From assembly GCF_002209555.1 (NCBI RefSeq), contig NZ_NJIF01000002.1, forward strand, positions 496,001-560,000: a stretch of DNA of 64,000 bases, read 5' to 3'. Every line of letters begins with the position of its first letter. Positions within the stretch are counted from its first letter, which is position 1. This stretch comes from Achromobacter insolitus (GTDB lineage: Bacteria; Pseudomonadota; Gammaproteobacteria; Burkholderiales; Burkholderiaceae_B). Position numbers and translations under genes: made by a program. The notes below the pieces were generated by a model that worked only from the letters and a program-made list of their open reading frames with translations, searched no databases and was not told where the DNA came from. Below, piece after piece: positions 1 to 8,048 of the stretch.

Positions 1-1
1 G

Positions 2-802
2 CTGCCCCTGCCGACCGCGACGATGGCCACCAACGCCGACCCCTCCGACCTCGCGGCTTGGCTGGAGCACATGTTCATGCCCCCCGACGCTTTCGACTGG
101 CCGCTGAACGTGATGGTGGCTCGCAGCGCAGACCAGACCATTCTTATCGATGCGGGGCTGGGAGGACAGTTCGCAGGCTTTCCGCGCGCCGGGCTGTTTC
201 CCCAGCGGCTGGAGTCCGCGGGGATTGCGCTGGAGTCCGTGACCGATGTGATCATCACGCACATGCATATGGACCACGTGGGTGGATTGCTGGTGCCGGG
301 CGTGAAGGAACGCCTGCGTCCGGACGTGCGCATCCATGTGTCCGCCACCGAAGTGGCATTCTGGACTTCGCCGGACTTTTCGCTCACCGTCATGCCCAAG
401 CCCGTGCCTGCAGTGCTCAGGTCCACGGCCACCAGCTTCTACAACGAATACCGCGATCGACTGCGCCTCTTCGAGGACCGGCATGAGGTGGCGCCGGGCG
501 TCATCGTCCGCCTGACTGGCGGGCACACTCCGGGGCACAGCGTGGTGGACCTGATCTCGGGAGGTGAACGCCTGACCTTTGCCGGCGACGCCATGTTCCC
601 CGTCGCATTCGACCATCCCGAATGGCACAACGGATTCGAACACGATCCCGAGGAATCTGCCCGCGTGCGCATCGGCCTGTTCCAGGAGCTGGCCCGAAAT
701 CGCGGGCTGCTGGTCGCGGCCCATCTGCCATTCCCATCCGTGGGCCGGGTCGCGGTCGATGGCGACGCCTTTCGTTGGGTGCCCGTGATCTGGGATTTTT
801 GA
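2..802 (+). CDS. MBL-fold metallo-hydrolase (5' end outside window)
   Basis: Metallo-beta-lactamase-fold hydrolase. The metal-binding THMHMDH motif is clear (first methionine at base 23 counted as residue 1, motif near residue 80). A later GGHTPGH and a GDAMFP segment match the further zinc-ligand positions of the fold. The reading frame stays open to the first base and reads PLPTAT before that methionine, so the true start is probably upstream of the window. No signal peptide is visible in what remains. Family members hydrolyse varied thioester, lactone or phosphoester substrates, so the substrate is unknown. An SDR gene follows 78 bp downstream on the same strand, after a strong stem-loop. 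Confidence 0.8.
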   Translation: MPLPTATMATNADPSDLAAWLEHMFMPPDAFDWPLNVMVARSADQTILIDAGLGGQFAGFPRAGLFPQRLESAGIALESVTDVIITHMHMDHVGGLLVPGVKERLRPDVRIHVSATEVAFWTSPDFSLTVMPKPVPAVLRSTATSFYNEYRDRLRLFEDRHEVAPGVIVRLTGGHTPGHSVVDLISGGERLTFAGDAMFPVAFDHPEWHNGFEHDPEESARVRIGLFQELARNRGLLVAAHLPFPSVGRVAVDGDAFRWVPVIWDF

Positions 803-819
803 CCGCGTCGTTGCGGTTG

Positions 820-860
820 CGCTTGCCGGGCGTCGAGCAATGCGTGTCGCCCGGCAAGCG
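820..860. repeat. 13-bp perfect stem-loop between MBL hydrolase and SDR genes
   Basis: CGCTTGCCGGGCG (820-832) and CGCCCGGCAAGCG (848-860) are perfect inverted copies around a 15-base loop. No T tract follows on the + strand, so it is a poor classical terminator. It could be a transcript-end or processing hairpin separating the two genes. Confidence 0.7.
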
Positions 861-880
861 ACCTTTCGTGAAGGAAGAAA

Positions 881-1630
881 ATGAAAAAACTCATGGGTAA
901 GACCGCCGTTATTACCGGCGGCAACAGCGGCATCGGCTACGCCGCGGCCCAGGCGTTCGTCGCCGAAGGCGCGCGGGTCGCTATCCTGGGGCGCAGGCGG
1001 GAGGCCGTGGATGCCGCGGTCGCGAAACTCGGTGCGTCCGCCTTCGGCATGGTGGGAGACGTGGCGGATCTGGCGACGCATGACCGCCTGGCAGCGGCGG
1101 TCCGAGACAGATTCGGCGCTATCGACGTCTACATGGCCAACGCCGGCATGAACCACATCGAACCGTCGCCGGCCGTAAGCGTCGACAGTTATGACGCGCA
1201 ATTCGGCACCAACACTCGCGCCATATTCTTTGGGGTCACCAAGGCCTTGCCGCTGATGCGGGATGGCGGCTCCATCATCCTCACAAGCTCCATCGCGAGC
1301 GCCAAGGTGCTGGAGAATCACGCTGTCTACGCCGGCTCCAAGGCGGCGATTGAAGCCTTCGCCCGTGCCTGGGCCCTGGAGTTCAAGAGCCGGAAGATCC
1401 GCGTCAATGTGCTGAGTCCCGGTCCCACCGATACTCCGATCCTGGAAAAGCTCGGTGTGGCCGCAGCGGATCGGCCCGCGTTCGAGCAAGGCATGGCTGC
1501 GGCGATTCCCCTCGGGCGTCTGGCGCAAACGCATGAGTTGGCCCGCGCAGCGCTGTTCCTGGCTTCGGATGACAGCAGCTTCGTCACAGGCGTCAATTTG
1601 CGTGTCGACGGCGGCATTGCGCTGACGTGA
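881..1630 (+). CDS. SDR family NAD(P)-dependent oxidoreductase
   Basis: Classical short-chain dehydrogenase of 249 residues. It has the cofactor motif TGGNSGIG near residue 12, an NAG motif in the fourth strand, and the active-site serine in LTSSIAS followed by YAGSK (YxxxK). The C-terminus ends in the usual NLRVDGG segment. This fits cytosolic oxidation or reduction of an alcohol/carbonyl, but the substrate cannot be read from sequence. The ATG at 881 has an AAGGAAG ribosome site just upstream, better than the second in-frame ATG at 893. The closest context is the preceding MBL hydrolase. Confidence 0.85.
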   Translation: MKKLMGKTAVITGGNSGIGYAAAQAFVAEGARVAILGRRREAVDAAVAKLGASAFGMVGDVADLATHDRLAAAVRDRFGAIDVYMANAGMNHIEPSPAVSVDSYDAQFGTNTRAIFFGVTKALPLMRDGGSIILTSSIASAKVLENHAVYAGSKAAIEAFARAWALEFKSRKIRVNVLSPGPTDTPILEKLGVAAADRPAFEQGMAAAIPLGRLAQTHELARAALFLASDDSSFVTGVNLRVDGGIALT

Positions 1631-1739
1631 AGGCAGTAACCCGGAACCGGCGCCTGTACGGCTTCGGCGAGGGGAAATCGGAAGAGAAGCGGAAAAAATT
1701 ACCGGCGGGCGATCCGTGGTTGCAGTCGCCCAGCCGGTT

Positions 1740-2012
1740 TCAACTCAGCCGCTTCAATATCCGCGCAGCCTTGGCAATGCCGCCCGTGCCGCTGGCCGCG
1801 CGACCGACCAGCGCGGTGCCCAACGCTGTGAGGATGACGCCTTTCCAGCCGGGACCGCTGCGCATGCCCGTAAACATCAGCCAGGCGCCGGTGCCGAAGA
1901 CGATGACGTGCTCGCCCGGAAAGTCGGGGCGCGCGTCATCGATACGGCGCAGTCTTTCCCACAGAGGTTCACGGGCGTCGGTCGGGGTGGGAACTGGATC
2001 TCTGGTTTGCAT
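1740..2012 (-). CDS. small hypothetical membrane-associated protein
   Basis: A 90-residue protein of unknown function. The N-terminal 30 residues are charged and proline-rich. The rest holds two short hydrophobic, glycine-rich stretches (roughly residues 35-50 and 55-72) that could form a helical hairpin in the membrane. The spacing of Gly and Leu loosely resembles DUF2892-type small inner-membrane proteins, but I cannot assign the family. I chose the ATG at 2012 because GAGG lies a few bases upstream; the frame extends farther with an arginine-rich shadow-like sequence. It lies in a run of three small minus-strand genes. Confidence 0.6.
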   Translation of the reverse strand: MQTRDPVPTPTDAREPLWERLRRIDDARPDFPGEHVIVFGTGAWLMFTGMRSGPGWKGVILTALGTALVGRAASGTGGIAKAARILKRLS

Positions 2013-2041
2013 GGCGGCCCTCGTTAGTGACGGAGATGCGG

Positions 2042-2299
2042 TCAAGCAAGTGTCGTGCCGTCGGTGTCGGGTTCGCGCAAGGCTATCGACACGTCCGGAT
2101 ATGCCGCCTGCGCGGCCGCCACGGCATCGTCCCGGGATGCGTAGCGTTGGCCGTCCTCCTGGACGCCCAACATGGCGATGCGGCGAAACGCCCACGAGAG
2201 GTCAGGGCGTTGGAAGACTTCTACGATCATCTGGCGGGCCCGTTCAGGTTGGACGCGCAGGCTGGCGCCTGGGCGCGTCGTTCCTCCGGTGCGCAGCAA
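2042..2299 (-). CDS. small hypothetical protein
   Basis: A short soluble protein of up to 85 residues, not recognised. From the internal ATG at 2230 it reads MIVEVFQRPD and continues for 62 residues with a helix-like segment (DDAVAAAQAAYPDV). That looks like real coding sequence, whereas the first 23 residues (from a TTG at 2299) look less certain. It sits between two other small minus-strand genes with gaps of about 30-50 bp, suggesting one short operon. No motif or cofactor site is visible. Confidence 0.5.
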   Translation of the reverse strand: MLRTGGTTRPGASLRVQPERARQMIVEVFQRPDLSWAFRRIAMLGVQEDGQRYASRDDAVAAAQAAYPDVSIALREPDTDGTTLA

Positions 2300-2346
2300 T
2301 TGCCGTGCCGCCGCTGCGGCGCCTCATGGCGACCGCGGGGACGGCT

Positions 2347-2592
2347 TCAGTCGTCCAGGGCGGGCACGGTGCCGATCTGCATCAGGATGCGCGGCGATTC
2401 CATGTCGCCGGTTTCCTTGTCCACCAGCACTTCATAGGCCGCGACGCCGGCGAACTTGGCGGCCATGGAGTTGGCGATGCGAATGGCGCCGAACTCGCTG
2501 CTGGCAGGGCGGATTTCACCGGGGGCGACGCCATTGGCGGCAGCGCGGTAGGGAACGACGATGTATTGGACGAGATGAGCAGCTTCTGACAC
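2347..2592 (-). CDS. small conserved-looking hypothetical protein (GTG start)
   Basis: An 81-residue soluble protein of unknown function. I place the start at the GTG at 2592 because AGGAGA lies six bases upstream; the frame could also run to 2637. The sequence mixes beta-type segments (LVQYIVVPY; AAYEVLVDKETG) with an acidic C-terminus, and no membrane segment is present. It is the promoter-proximal gene of a minus-strand trio and is divergent from the gentisate operon across about 200 bp of AT-rich DNA. Whether it shares regulation with that operon is unknown. Confidence 0.6.
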   Translation of the reverse strand: MSEAAHLVQYIVVPYRAAANGVAPGEIRPASSEFGAIRIANSMAAKFAGVAAYEVLVDKETGDMESPRILMQIGTVPALDD

Positions 2593-2638
2593 AGGGTTCT
2601 CCTGGACGACAGTTTTTGGGCGAGCGAAATGTATCACG

Positions 2639-2659
2639 CTGTACTGTGTTTTTGTACAG
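2639..2659. promoter_or_regulatory. CTGTAC-N9-GTACAG inverted repeat in divergent promoter region
   Basis: CTGTAC (2639-2644) and GTACAG (2654-2659) form a perfect inverted repeat around a T-rich spacer. It lies between the small minus-strand gene and the gentisate operon. It may be an operator for either direction; the binding protein is unknown. Confidence 0.4.
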
Positions 2660-2747
2660 TATTGTTCGACGCTGCGCCAATAATTTTCGGGCGGCCTGGG
2701 AAAACCCCTAGGGCGCGCTCGTTGCCCGATTTTCAGCTCGCCTCTAT

Positions 2748-2761
2748 TATTTTCGAAAATA
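2748..2761. promoter_or_regulatory. TATTTTCGAAAATA palindrome upstream of the gentisate operon
   Basis: A perfect 14-bp palindrome in a strongly AT-rich island (about 2740-2780), 28 bp before the dioxygenase start codon. A second short palindrome, ATTTAAAT, follows. The position suggests an operator overlapping the promoter or transcription start. The GntR regulator encoded within the operon at 9565 is the obvious candidate binder; this is inference. Confidence 0.45.
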
Positions 2762-2789
2762 TTTAAATTTTTATAAAAAGAGGCAAGGG

Positions 2790-3914
2790 ATGGAAGCGAA
2801 CCGCTACGACGCGTACCGCGAGGAAACCTTAGGCCGAGCCAATGTGGCCGACTCGCCCGAGCTGGTTGCCTACTACAAGGAGCTGGCGCGCCTGGAAACC
2901 GGCGCCCTCTGGACGGTGGCGAACAAGATCGAGCCTTGGGCGCCCCGTTCGGTCTCGGTGCCGGTGGTATGGCGCTACCAGGATCTGCGCGGCCACGTGT
3001 TGCGGTCCGCCGAACTGGTTTCTCCGGAAGAAGCGGGCCGGCGCGTCATTTACCTGAACAACCCCGGCCGGCGCGACGTGGCCGCCGCCGTGGGCTGGCT
3101 GTATTCGGGCCTGCAGGTGATGAAACCCGGCGAGCTGGCTTCCGCCCACAAGCATTCGCACTCTGCGCTGCGCTTCATCATGGAAGGGCGGGGCGCATAC
3201 ACCGTGGTGGACGGCCACAAGATGACGCTGGGCGCGAACGATTTCGTGTTGACGCCCAATGGCACCTGGCATGAGCACGGCGTGGCGGAAGACGGCACCA
3301 CCTGCATCTGGCAGGACGGCCTGGACATTCCGCTGGTCAACGCGATGGAGGCGGGCTTTTACGCCGTGCATCCTGACTTGAACCAGACCGTGACCTATCC
3401 CGTGGACGACACCAGCGCCGCCTGGGGCAATGCGGCCCTCAAGCCGCAGGTATCCGGATGGACCAAGCCGTACTCGCCCCTGTTCAAGTACGAGTGGGAG
3501 CCCACCTACGAAGCGCTGCGCCGCTATGCGCGCACCACCGCCGGCAGTCCCTATGACGGCATCCTGCTCGAATACGTCAATCCTGCGACGGGTGGCCCGG
3601 TCATGCCTACCATCGGCGCCAGCATGCAACTGCTGCAGCCCGGCGAACACACCAAGGCCCATCGCCATACCGGCAGCTTCATCTACCAGGTGGCCAAGGG
3701 CAGCGGCTATTCCATCATCGACGGCAAGCGCTATGACTGGACCGAGCGCGACATCTTCTGCGTGCCTTCCTGGGCGATCCACGAACACGTCAATCTTTCG
3801 TCCAACGACGACGCCTGCCTGTTCAGTTTCAACGACCTGCCCGTGATGCGTGCGCTGGCGCTTTACCGCGAAGAAGCGGTCAAGGAAAACGACGGCCACC
3901 AAGTGCTGATCTAG
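2790..3914 (+). CDS. gentisate 1,2-dioxygenase
   Basis: A bicupin ring-cleavage dioxygenase of 374 residues, normal for the family. It opens gentisate to maleylpyruvate using Fe(II) and O2 in the cytosol. The first cupin carries the metal-binding HKHSH motif near residue 119 and the later histidines in WHEHG. The second cupin has HRHTGSF near residue 290 and IHEHV. 1-Hydroxy-2-naphthoate and salicylate dioxygenases share this fold, so gentisate is the best but not the only substrate. It is the first gene of a long same-strand operon with a hydrolase of the same pathway and an ABC importer. Confidence 0.88.
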   Translation: MEANRYDAYREETLGRANVADSPELVAYYKELARLETGALWTVANKIEPWAPRSVSVPVVWRYQDLRGHVLRSAELVSPEEAGRRVIYLNNPGRRDVAAAVGWLYSGLQVMKPGELASAHKHSHSALRFIMEGRGAYTVVDGHKMTLGANDFVLTPNGTWHEHGVAEDGTTCIWQDGLDIPLVNAMEAGFYAVHPDLNQTVTYPVDDTSAAWGNAALKPQVSGWTKPYSPLFKYEWEPTYEALRRYARTTAGSPYDGILLEYVNPATGGPVMPTIGASMQLLQPGEHTKAHRHTGSFIYQVAKGSGYSIIDGKRYDWTERDIFCVPSWAIHEHVNLSSNDDACLFSFNDLPVMRALALYREEAVKENDGHQVLI

Positions 3915-4001
3915 CGCCGCCCGGTCCCTATTGAATCTTTTCCGCCGCGCGGACCCCGTTCGCGCGCCTGACTCAACTCGTCCTGAATTTATGGAGTTCC
4001 T

Positions 4002-4913
4002 ATGCGCTTGGTGACTTTTCGCGCTCATCCCACCGCCGCCGCCCGTCTGGGCGCGCTGGCCGAAGGCTATGTAATCGATCTGGCCCTGCTGGGCCGCGCT
4101 GGCGGCGTAGACCTGCCTGACGACATGCTGGCTTTCATCGACCTGGGTCCCGTGGCCGTGGCGCAGGCGAGCAAGCTGATGGAGGCCTATCGCGGGGCCT
4201 GGCCCGTGGGTACTGCGTTGCCGCAGGAAAACGTCAAATTGCTGGCGCCGATTCCGCGCCCGCGCAAGAACATCTTCGGCATCGGCCTGAACTACGTGGA
4301 GCACGTGGCGGAATCCAGCCGCACGCTGGATACTTCCGCCGATTTGCCCAAGCAGCCCGTGATCTTCTCCAAGCCGCCCACCACCGTCATCGGGCCGGGC
4401 GATGCCATCGAGCACAACGCCAAGATCACGCAGCAGCTGGACTGGGAAGTGGAACTGGCGGTGATCATGGGCCGCCGCGCCTCGCGCGTGGCCGAGGCCG
4501 ATGCATTGTCCTATGTGTTCGGCTACAGCGTCATGCTGGACATGAGCGCGCGCGATTGCCGCCGCGCCGGCCAATGGATCTATTCCAAGGGCCAGGATAC
4601 CTACGCGCCGTTCGGCCCGTGCATCGTGACAGCGGACGAGATCCCCGATCCGCAGGTGCTGGACCTGTGGCTGACGGTCAACGGCGAGAAGAAGCAGGGC
4701 TCCAATACGCGCCACATGCTGTTCAAGGTGCCGTTCCTGATCTCGGACATCAGCGCGGGCATCACGCTGGAACCGGGCGACATCATCGCCACCGGCACGC
4801 CGGAAGGCGTGGGCGCGGGCCGCAAGCCGCAGGAATGGCTGTGGCCGGGCGACGTGGTGGTGGCCTGCGTGGAAGGCATCGGCACGCTGCGCCATCCGGT
4901 GGTGGCCGTTTAA
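4002..4913 (+). CDS. fumarylacetoacetate hydrolase family protein, probable fumarylpyruvate (or maleylpyruvate) hydrolase
   Basis: FAH-family carbon-carbon hydrolase of 303 residues. The C-terminal catalytic domain has the GIGLNYVEH segment, the DWEVELAVI metal-binding acidic motif, and the GDIIATGTPEGVG loop typical of fumarylpyruvate hydrolases. It should cleave fumarylpyruvate, or maleylpyruvate directly, to pyruvate plus fumarate or maleate. The start has GGAG five bases upstream. It lies directly after the dioxygenase. No glutathione- or mycothiol-dependent maleylpyruvate isomerase is encoded in the operon, which leaves open whether this enzyme takes the cis or trans isomer. Confidence 0.85.
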   Translation: MRLVTFRAHPTAAARLGALAEGYVIDLALLGRAGGVDLPDDMLAFIDLGPVAVAQASKLMEAYRGAWPVGTALPQENVKLLAPIPRPRKNIFGIGLNYVEHVAESSRTLDTSADLPKQPVIFSKPPTTVIGPGDAIEHNAKITQQLDWEVELAVIMGRRASRVAEADALSYVFGYSVMLDMSARDCRRAGQWIYSKGQDTYAPFGPCIVTADEIPDPQVLDLWLTVNGEKKQGSNTRHMLFKVPFLISDISAGITLEPGDIIATGTPEGVGAGRKPQEWLWPGDVVVACVEGIGTLRHPVVAV

Positions 4914-4960
4914 CGCGCCCGGCCGCACAGCGGCGGGCAACGCAGTCTCAAGGGGAAAAC

Positions 4961-6154
4961 ATGATCAAGAAACAGATACTGGGCGGCGTGGCCGCCGCGT
5001 TGTCCGTCGCGCTGGACGCCGCGGCGTCGATGGGAGCGGCGCATGCCGCGGAACCGGTCAAGATCGGCTTCATCGCCACCTTGTCCACGCCGGCCGGCTA
5101 CATCGGCGAAGACGAGCGCGATGCGTTCAACCTCGCCATCAAGCAGGGAGGCGGCAAGTTGGGCGGCGTGCCCGTGCAGCTGGTAATCGAGGATGACGGC
5201 CTGAAGCCCGCCAACGCCAAGCAGGCGGCTGACCGTTTGCTGCAATCGGGCGTCAAGCTCTATACCGGCGTGAATTTCTCCAACGTGCTGGCGGCGGTCG
5301 TGCCCAGCGTGGTGAAGTCGGGCGCGTTCTATGTCAGCCTGAATCCCGGCCCGTCGAACTTCGCGGGTGAAAAATGCGATCCCAATTATTTCGTGGCGTC
5401 CTACCAGAACGACGCCTTCCATACGGCCGGCGGCGTGGCGGCCAATGAACTGGGCTACAAGCGTGTCGTGCTGCTGGCGCCCAACTACCAGGCCGGCCGC
5501 GACGCCATCGAAGGATTCAAGCGCACCTACAAGGGCGAGGTGGTGGCTGAGATCTACACCAAGCTCGATCAATCGGACTTCTCGGTGGAACTGGCGCGCC
5601 TGCGCTCGCTGGCGCCCGACGCCATCTACCAGTTCCATCCAGGCGGGACCGGCATCAACTTCGTCAAGCAGTACGCGGCGGCCGGACTGAACAAGAGCAT
5701 TCCGATGCTGATGCCCAGCTTCTCGATGGACGCGCGCATGATCAAGGCCACGGGCGACGCCTCGGCGGGCGCCTACATCACCGGCATCTGGTCGCAGGAC
5801 TTCGACAATGCGCAATCCAAGGCCTTCGTGCAGGCGTTCAAGGATGCCTACGGCCGCGTCCCGACGGATTACGCGATGCAGGCCTACGACACCGCGCAGC
5901 TGATCGGGGCTGGCCTGAAGGCCACCGGCGGCGACCTGTCCAAGGCGGCGGAGTTTCGTGCCGCGCTGCGCAAGCCGGAATTCGCATCGCTGCGCGGCAA
6001 GTTCAGCATGAACACCAACCAGCATCCGATCCAGGACCTGTACCTGATGCGCATCGAGAAGGACAGCGACGGCGGCCTGTCGCCGCACCTGGTCCGCAAA
6101 CTGGTGTCCGATGACAAGGACGCGTACGCGCAACTCTGCAAGATGCCGTCATGA
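4961..6154 (+). CDS. ABC transporter substrate-binding protein, Liv family
   Basis: Periplasmic binding protein of 397 residues (type I fold, branched-chain amino acid/aromatic acid class). A signal peptide ending near AAHAAEP at residue 27 is followed by the typical VKIGFIATLS strand, a TPAGYIGEDE ligand-loop region and a C-terminal lobe with YAMQAYDTAQL. The ATG follows an AAGGGGAAAAC ribosome site. The next gene starts inside its stop codon (ATGA overlap at 6151), so it is translationally coupled to the permeases. Given its neighbours it probably binds gentisate or a related aromatic acid; that ligand is inferred. Confidence 0.88.
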   Translation: MIKKQILGGVAAALSVALDAAASMGAAHAAEPVKIGFIATLSTPAGYIGEDERDAFNLAIKQGGGKLGGVPVQLVIEDDGLKPANAKQAADRLLQSGVKLYTGVNFSNVLAAVVPSVVKSGAFYVSLNPGPSNFAGEKCDPNYFVASYQNDAFHTAGGVAANELGYKRVVLLAPNYQAGRDAIEGFKRTYKGEVVAEIYTKLDQSDFSVELARLRSLAPDAIYQFHPGGTGINFVKQYAAAGLNKSIPMLMPSFSMDARMIKATGDASAGAYITGIWSQDFDNAQSKAFVQAFKDAYGRVPTDYAMQAYDTAQLIGAGLKATGGDLSKAAEFRAALRKPEFASLRGKFSMNTNQHPIQDLYLMRIEKDSDGGLSPHLVRKLVSDDKDAYAQLCKMPS

Positions 6155-7065
6155 CGCTCCTGTTTGAACAGTTGCTCAATGGGCTGCAGTTCGGCGCCAT
6201 GCTATTCATGCTGGCTGCCGGACTGACGCTGATCTTCGGCATCATGGGCGTGGTCAACCTGACGCACGGCTCCTTCTACATGGTGGGGGCCTACTGCGCG
6301 GCCTATGCCATCGGCACCACCGGTTCATTCCTGGCCGGCGTGCTGGCGGCGCTGCTGGGCGCCGGCCTGTACGGCATATCGGTAGAAGTGGTGGTGATAC
6401 GCAAGCTGTACAAGCGGGACCATCTTTACCAGGTCCTTGCCACCTTCGGTTTGCTGTTGTTTTCCAACGAGGCGGTCAGCCTGATATTCGGCCGGCGTCC
6501 GCCGCTCGTGGGCATCCCCACGTTCCTGGAGGGCGCGGTCACGCTGGCCCCAGGGTTCCAGTATCCGTTGATCCGTCTGTCCTTCATCGCCATCGGCGCG
6601 CTGGTTGCCGTGGGCTTGTGGTGGCTGGTCAACCGCACGCGTATTGGCATGCTGATCCGGGCGGGCGCCGACGACCGCGAAATGGTCGATGCGCTGGGCG
6701 TGGACATTCGCAAGCTCTACACGCTGGTGTTCGGCCTGGGCGCCCTGCTGTGCGGGCTGGCTGGCGTCATGGCGGCGCCGCTGCTGGCGGTGGAAATCGG
6801 CATGGGCGAACGCATTCTGATCACCACCTTCGTGGTCATCGTGATCGGCGGAGTGGGATCGGTGCGCGGCGCGTTGGCCGGCGCATTGCTGGTAGGCATG
6901 GTGGACAGCCTTGGGCGCGCCTTTCTGCCGCAGCTGCTGTCGACCATGTTCTCGCCGGCAACGGCCGACCCGCTGGCGGCGGGCCTGGCTTCGGCCAGTA
7001 TCTACGTGTTGATGGCGATTGTCCTGATCGCCAAGCCGGGCGGCTTGTTTCCGGCGCGAGGATGA
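6151..7065 (+). CDS. branched-chain amino acid-type ABC transporter permease, LivH family
   Basis: Integral inner-membrane permease of 304 residues with about eight hydrophobic helices. Family features include LNGLQFGAMLFMLAAGLTLIFG-type opening helices, NLTHGSFYMVGAYCA, and the GVMAAPLL and VVIVIGGVGSVRGALAGALLVG segments near the C-terminus, which carry the coupling region for the ATPase. It forms the membrane channel with the LivM-like protein encoded next. Its start overlaps the binding-protein stop by 4 bp and its stop overlaps the next start, so the importer is tightly coupled. Confidence 0.9.
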   Translation: MTLLFEQLLNGLQFGAMLFMLAAGLTLIFGIMGVVNLTHGSFYMVGAYCAAYAIGTTGSFLAGVLAALLGAGLYGISVEVVVIRKLYKRDHLYQVLATFGLLLFSNEAVSLIFGRRPPLVGIPTFLEGAVTLAPGFQYPLIRLSFIAIGALVAVGLWWLVNRTRIGMLIRAGADDREMVDALGVDIRKLYTLVFGLGALLCGLAGVMAAPLLAVEIGMGERILITTFVVIVIGGVGSVRGALAGALLVGMVDSLGRAFLPQLLSTMFSPATADPLAAGLASASIYVLMAIVLIAKPGGLFPARG

Positions 7066-8048
7066 AGATGGCATACACACTTACAAACCGCGCCCGCTGG
7101 GGGCTCGGCGGGCTGGCGGTGCTGATCCTGCTGCCGGCCGCGGCGCTGGCCTCGGGCTCGCCGTTCCTGATCGGCGTTGTGACGCGCTTCCTGATCTACG
7201 GGCTGGCGGCAGTCAGCCTGGACCTGGTGATCGGCTATGGCGCCATGGTCAGTTTCGGGCACGCCATGTTCTTCGGACTGGGCGGCTATGCGGTCGGCAT
7301 CATCGCCTTCCACACGGCCGAGGCCGGTCCGATCTTCGGCTGGGCGGGCAGCAATGCGGCGCTGGTGGTGTGGCCCATCGCACTGGCGGTATGCGCGCTG
7401 GCCGGCTGGTTGTTCGGTTATCTGGCGCTGCGCACGCGGGGCGTGCAGTTCATCATGATCACCCTGGCGTTTGGGCAGATGGTGTACTTCGTGCTGGTAT
7501 CGCTGCAGTTCTATGGCGGCGACGACGGCTTGATGATTCCGCAGCGCAACGAGTTGCCCGGCGTCAACCTGGAAAGCCCCATGGTCTTCTACTACCTTTG
7601 CCTGGCCGTGCTGACGTTGTGGACGCTGTTGTGCATTCGCGTGACCAATTCGCGTTTTGGCATGGTGCTGCAGGCGCTGCGCCAGAGCGAGCGGCGCGCG
7701 GTGAATCTGGGTGTGGCGCCCACGCCGTATCGGCTCAGCGCCTTTGTGCTGTCAGCGGTAGGCACGGGTCTTGCCGGTGTGCTGTGGGCCAATTACGCCG
7801 GGCTGGTGACGCCCGACATGGCGGCCTGGACCAAGTCCGGGGAACTCATGGCCATCGTGATCCTCGGGGGCGTGGGCACTCTGCTCGGGCCGATCGCGGG
7901 CGCGGCCGTGTTCCTGGGCCTGGAACAGATGCTGTCGTCGCTGACCGAGCACTGGCTGCTGTATATGGGCCCCATCCTGGTGCTGGTGGTGCTGTGGGGC
8001 CAGAAGGGGCTTTTTGGAAAACTGCTGGAGACACGCCATGCCGATTGA
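7062..8048 (+). CDS. branched-chain amino acid-type ABC transporter permease, LivM family
   Basis: Second membrane subunit of the importer, 328 residues, with about nine to ten hydrophobic helices. LivM hallmarks are LDLVIGYGAMVSFGHAMFFG, GYLALRTRGVQFIMITLAFGQ and the late MAIVILGGVGTLLGPIAGA segment. Two starts are possible. ATG 7062 overlaps the upstream stop; ATG 7068 has GAGG at the ideal six-base spacing. The protein differs by two residues. The gene overlaps the following ATPase gene by 11 bp. Confidence 0.9.
   Translation: MKMAYTLTNRARWGLGGLAVLILLPAAALASGSPFLIGVVTRFLIYGLAAVSLDLVIGYGAMVSFGHAMFFGLGGYAVGIIAFHTAEAGPIFGWAGSNAALVVWPIALAVCALAGWLFGYLALRTRGVQFIMITLAFGQMVYFVLVSLQFYGGDDGLMIPQRNELPGVNLESPMVFYYLCLAVLTLWTLLCIRVTNSRFGMVLQALRQSERRAVNLGVAPTPYRLSAFVLSAVGTGLAGVLWANYAGLVTPDMAAWTKSGELMAIVILGGVGTLLGPIAGAAVFLGLEQMLSSLTEHWLLYMGPILVLVVLWGQKGLFGKLLETRHAD

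Noticed and set aside
2829..4940. A 703-codon minus-strand frame opposite the dioxygenase and FAH genes
   Set aside because: It is a composition shadow spanning two real genes and the gap between them, with no recognisable domain.
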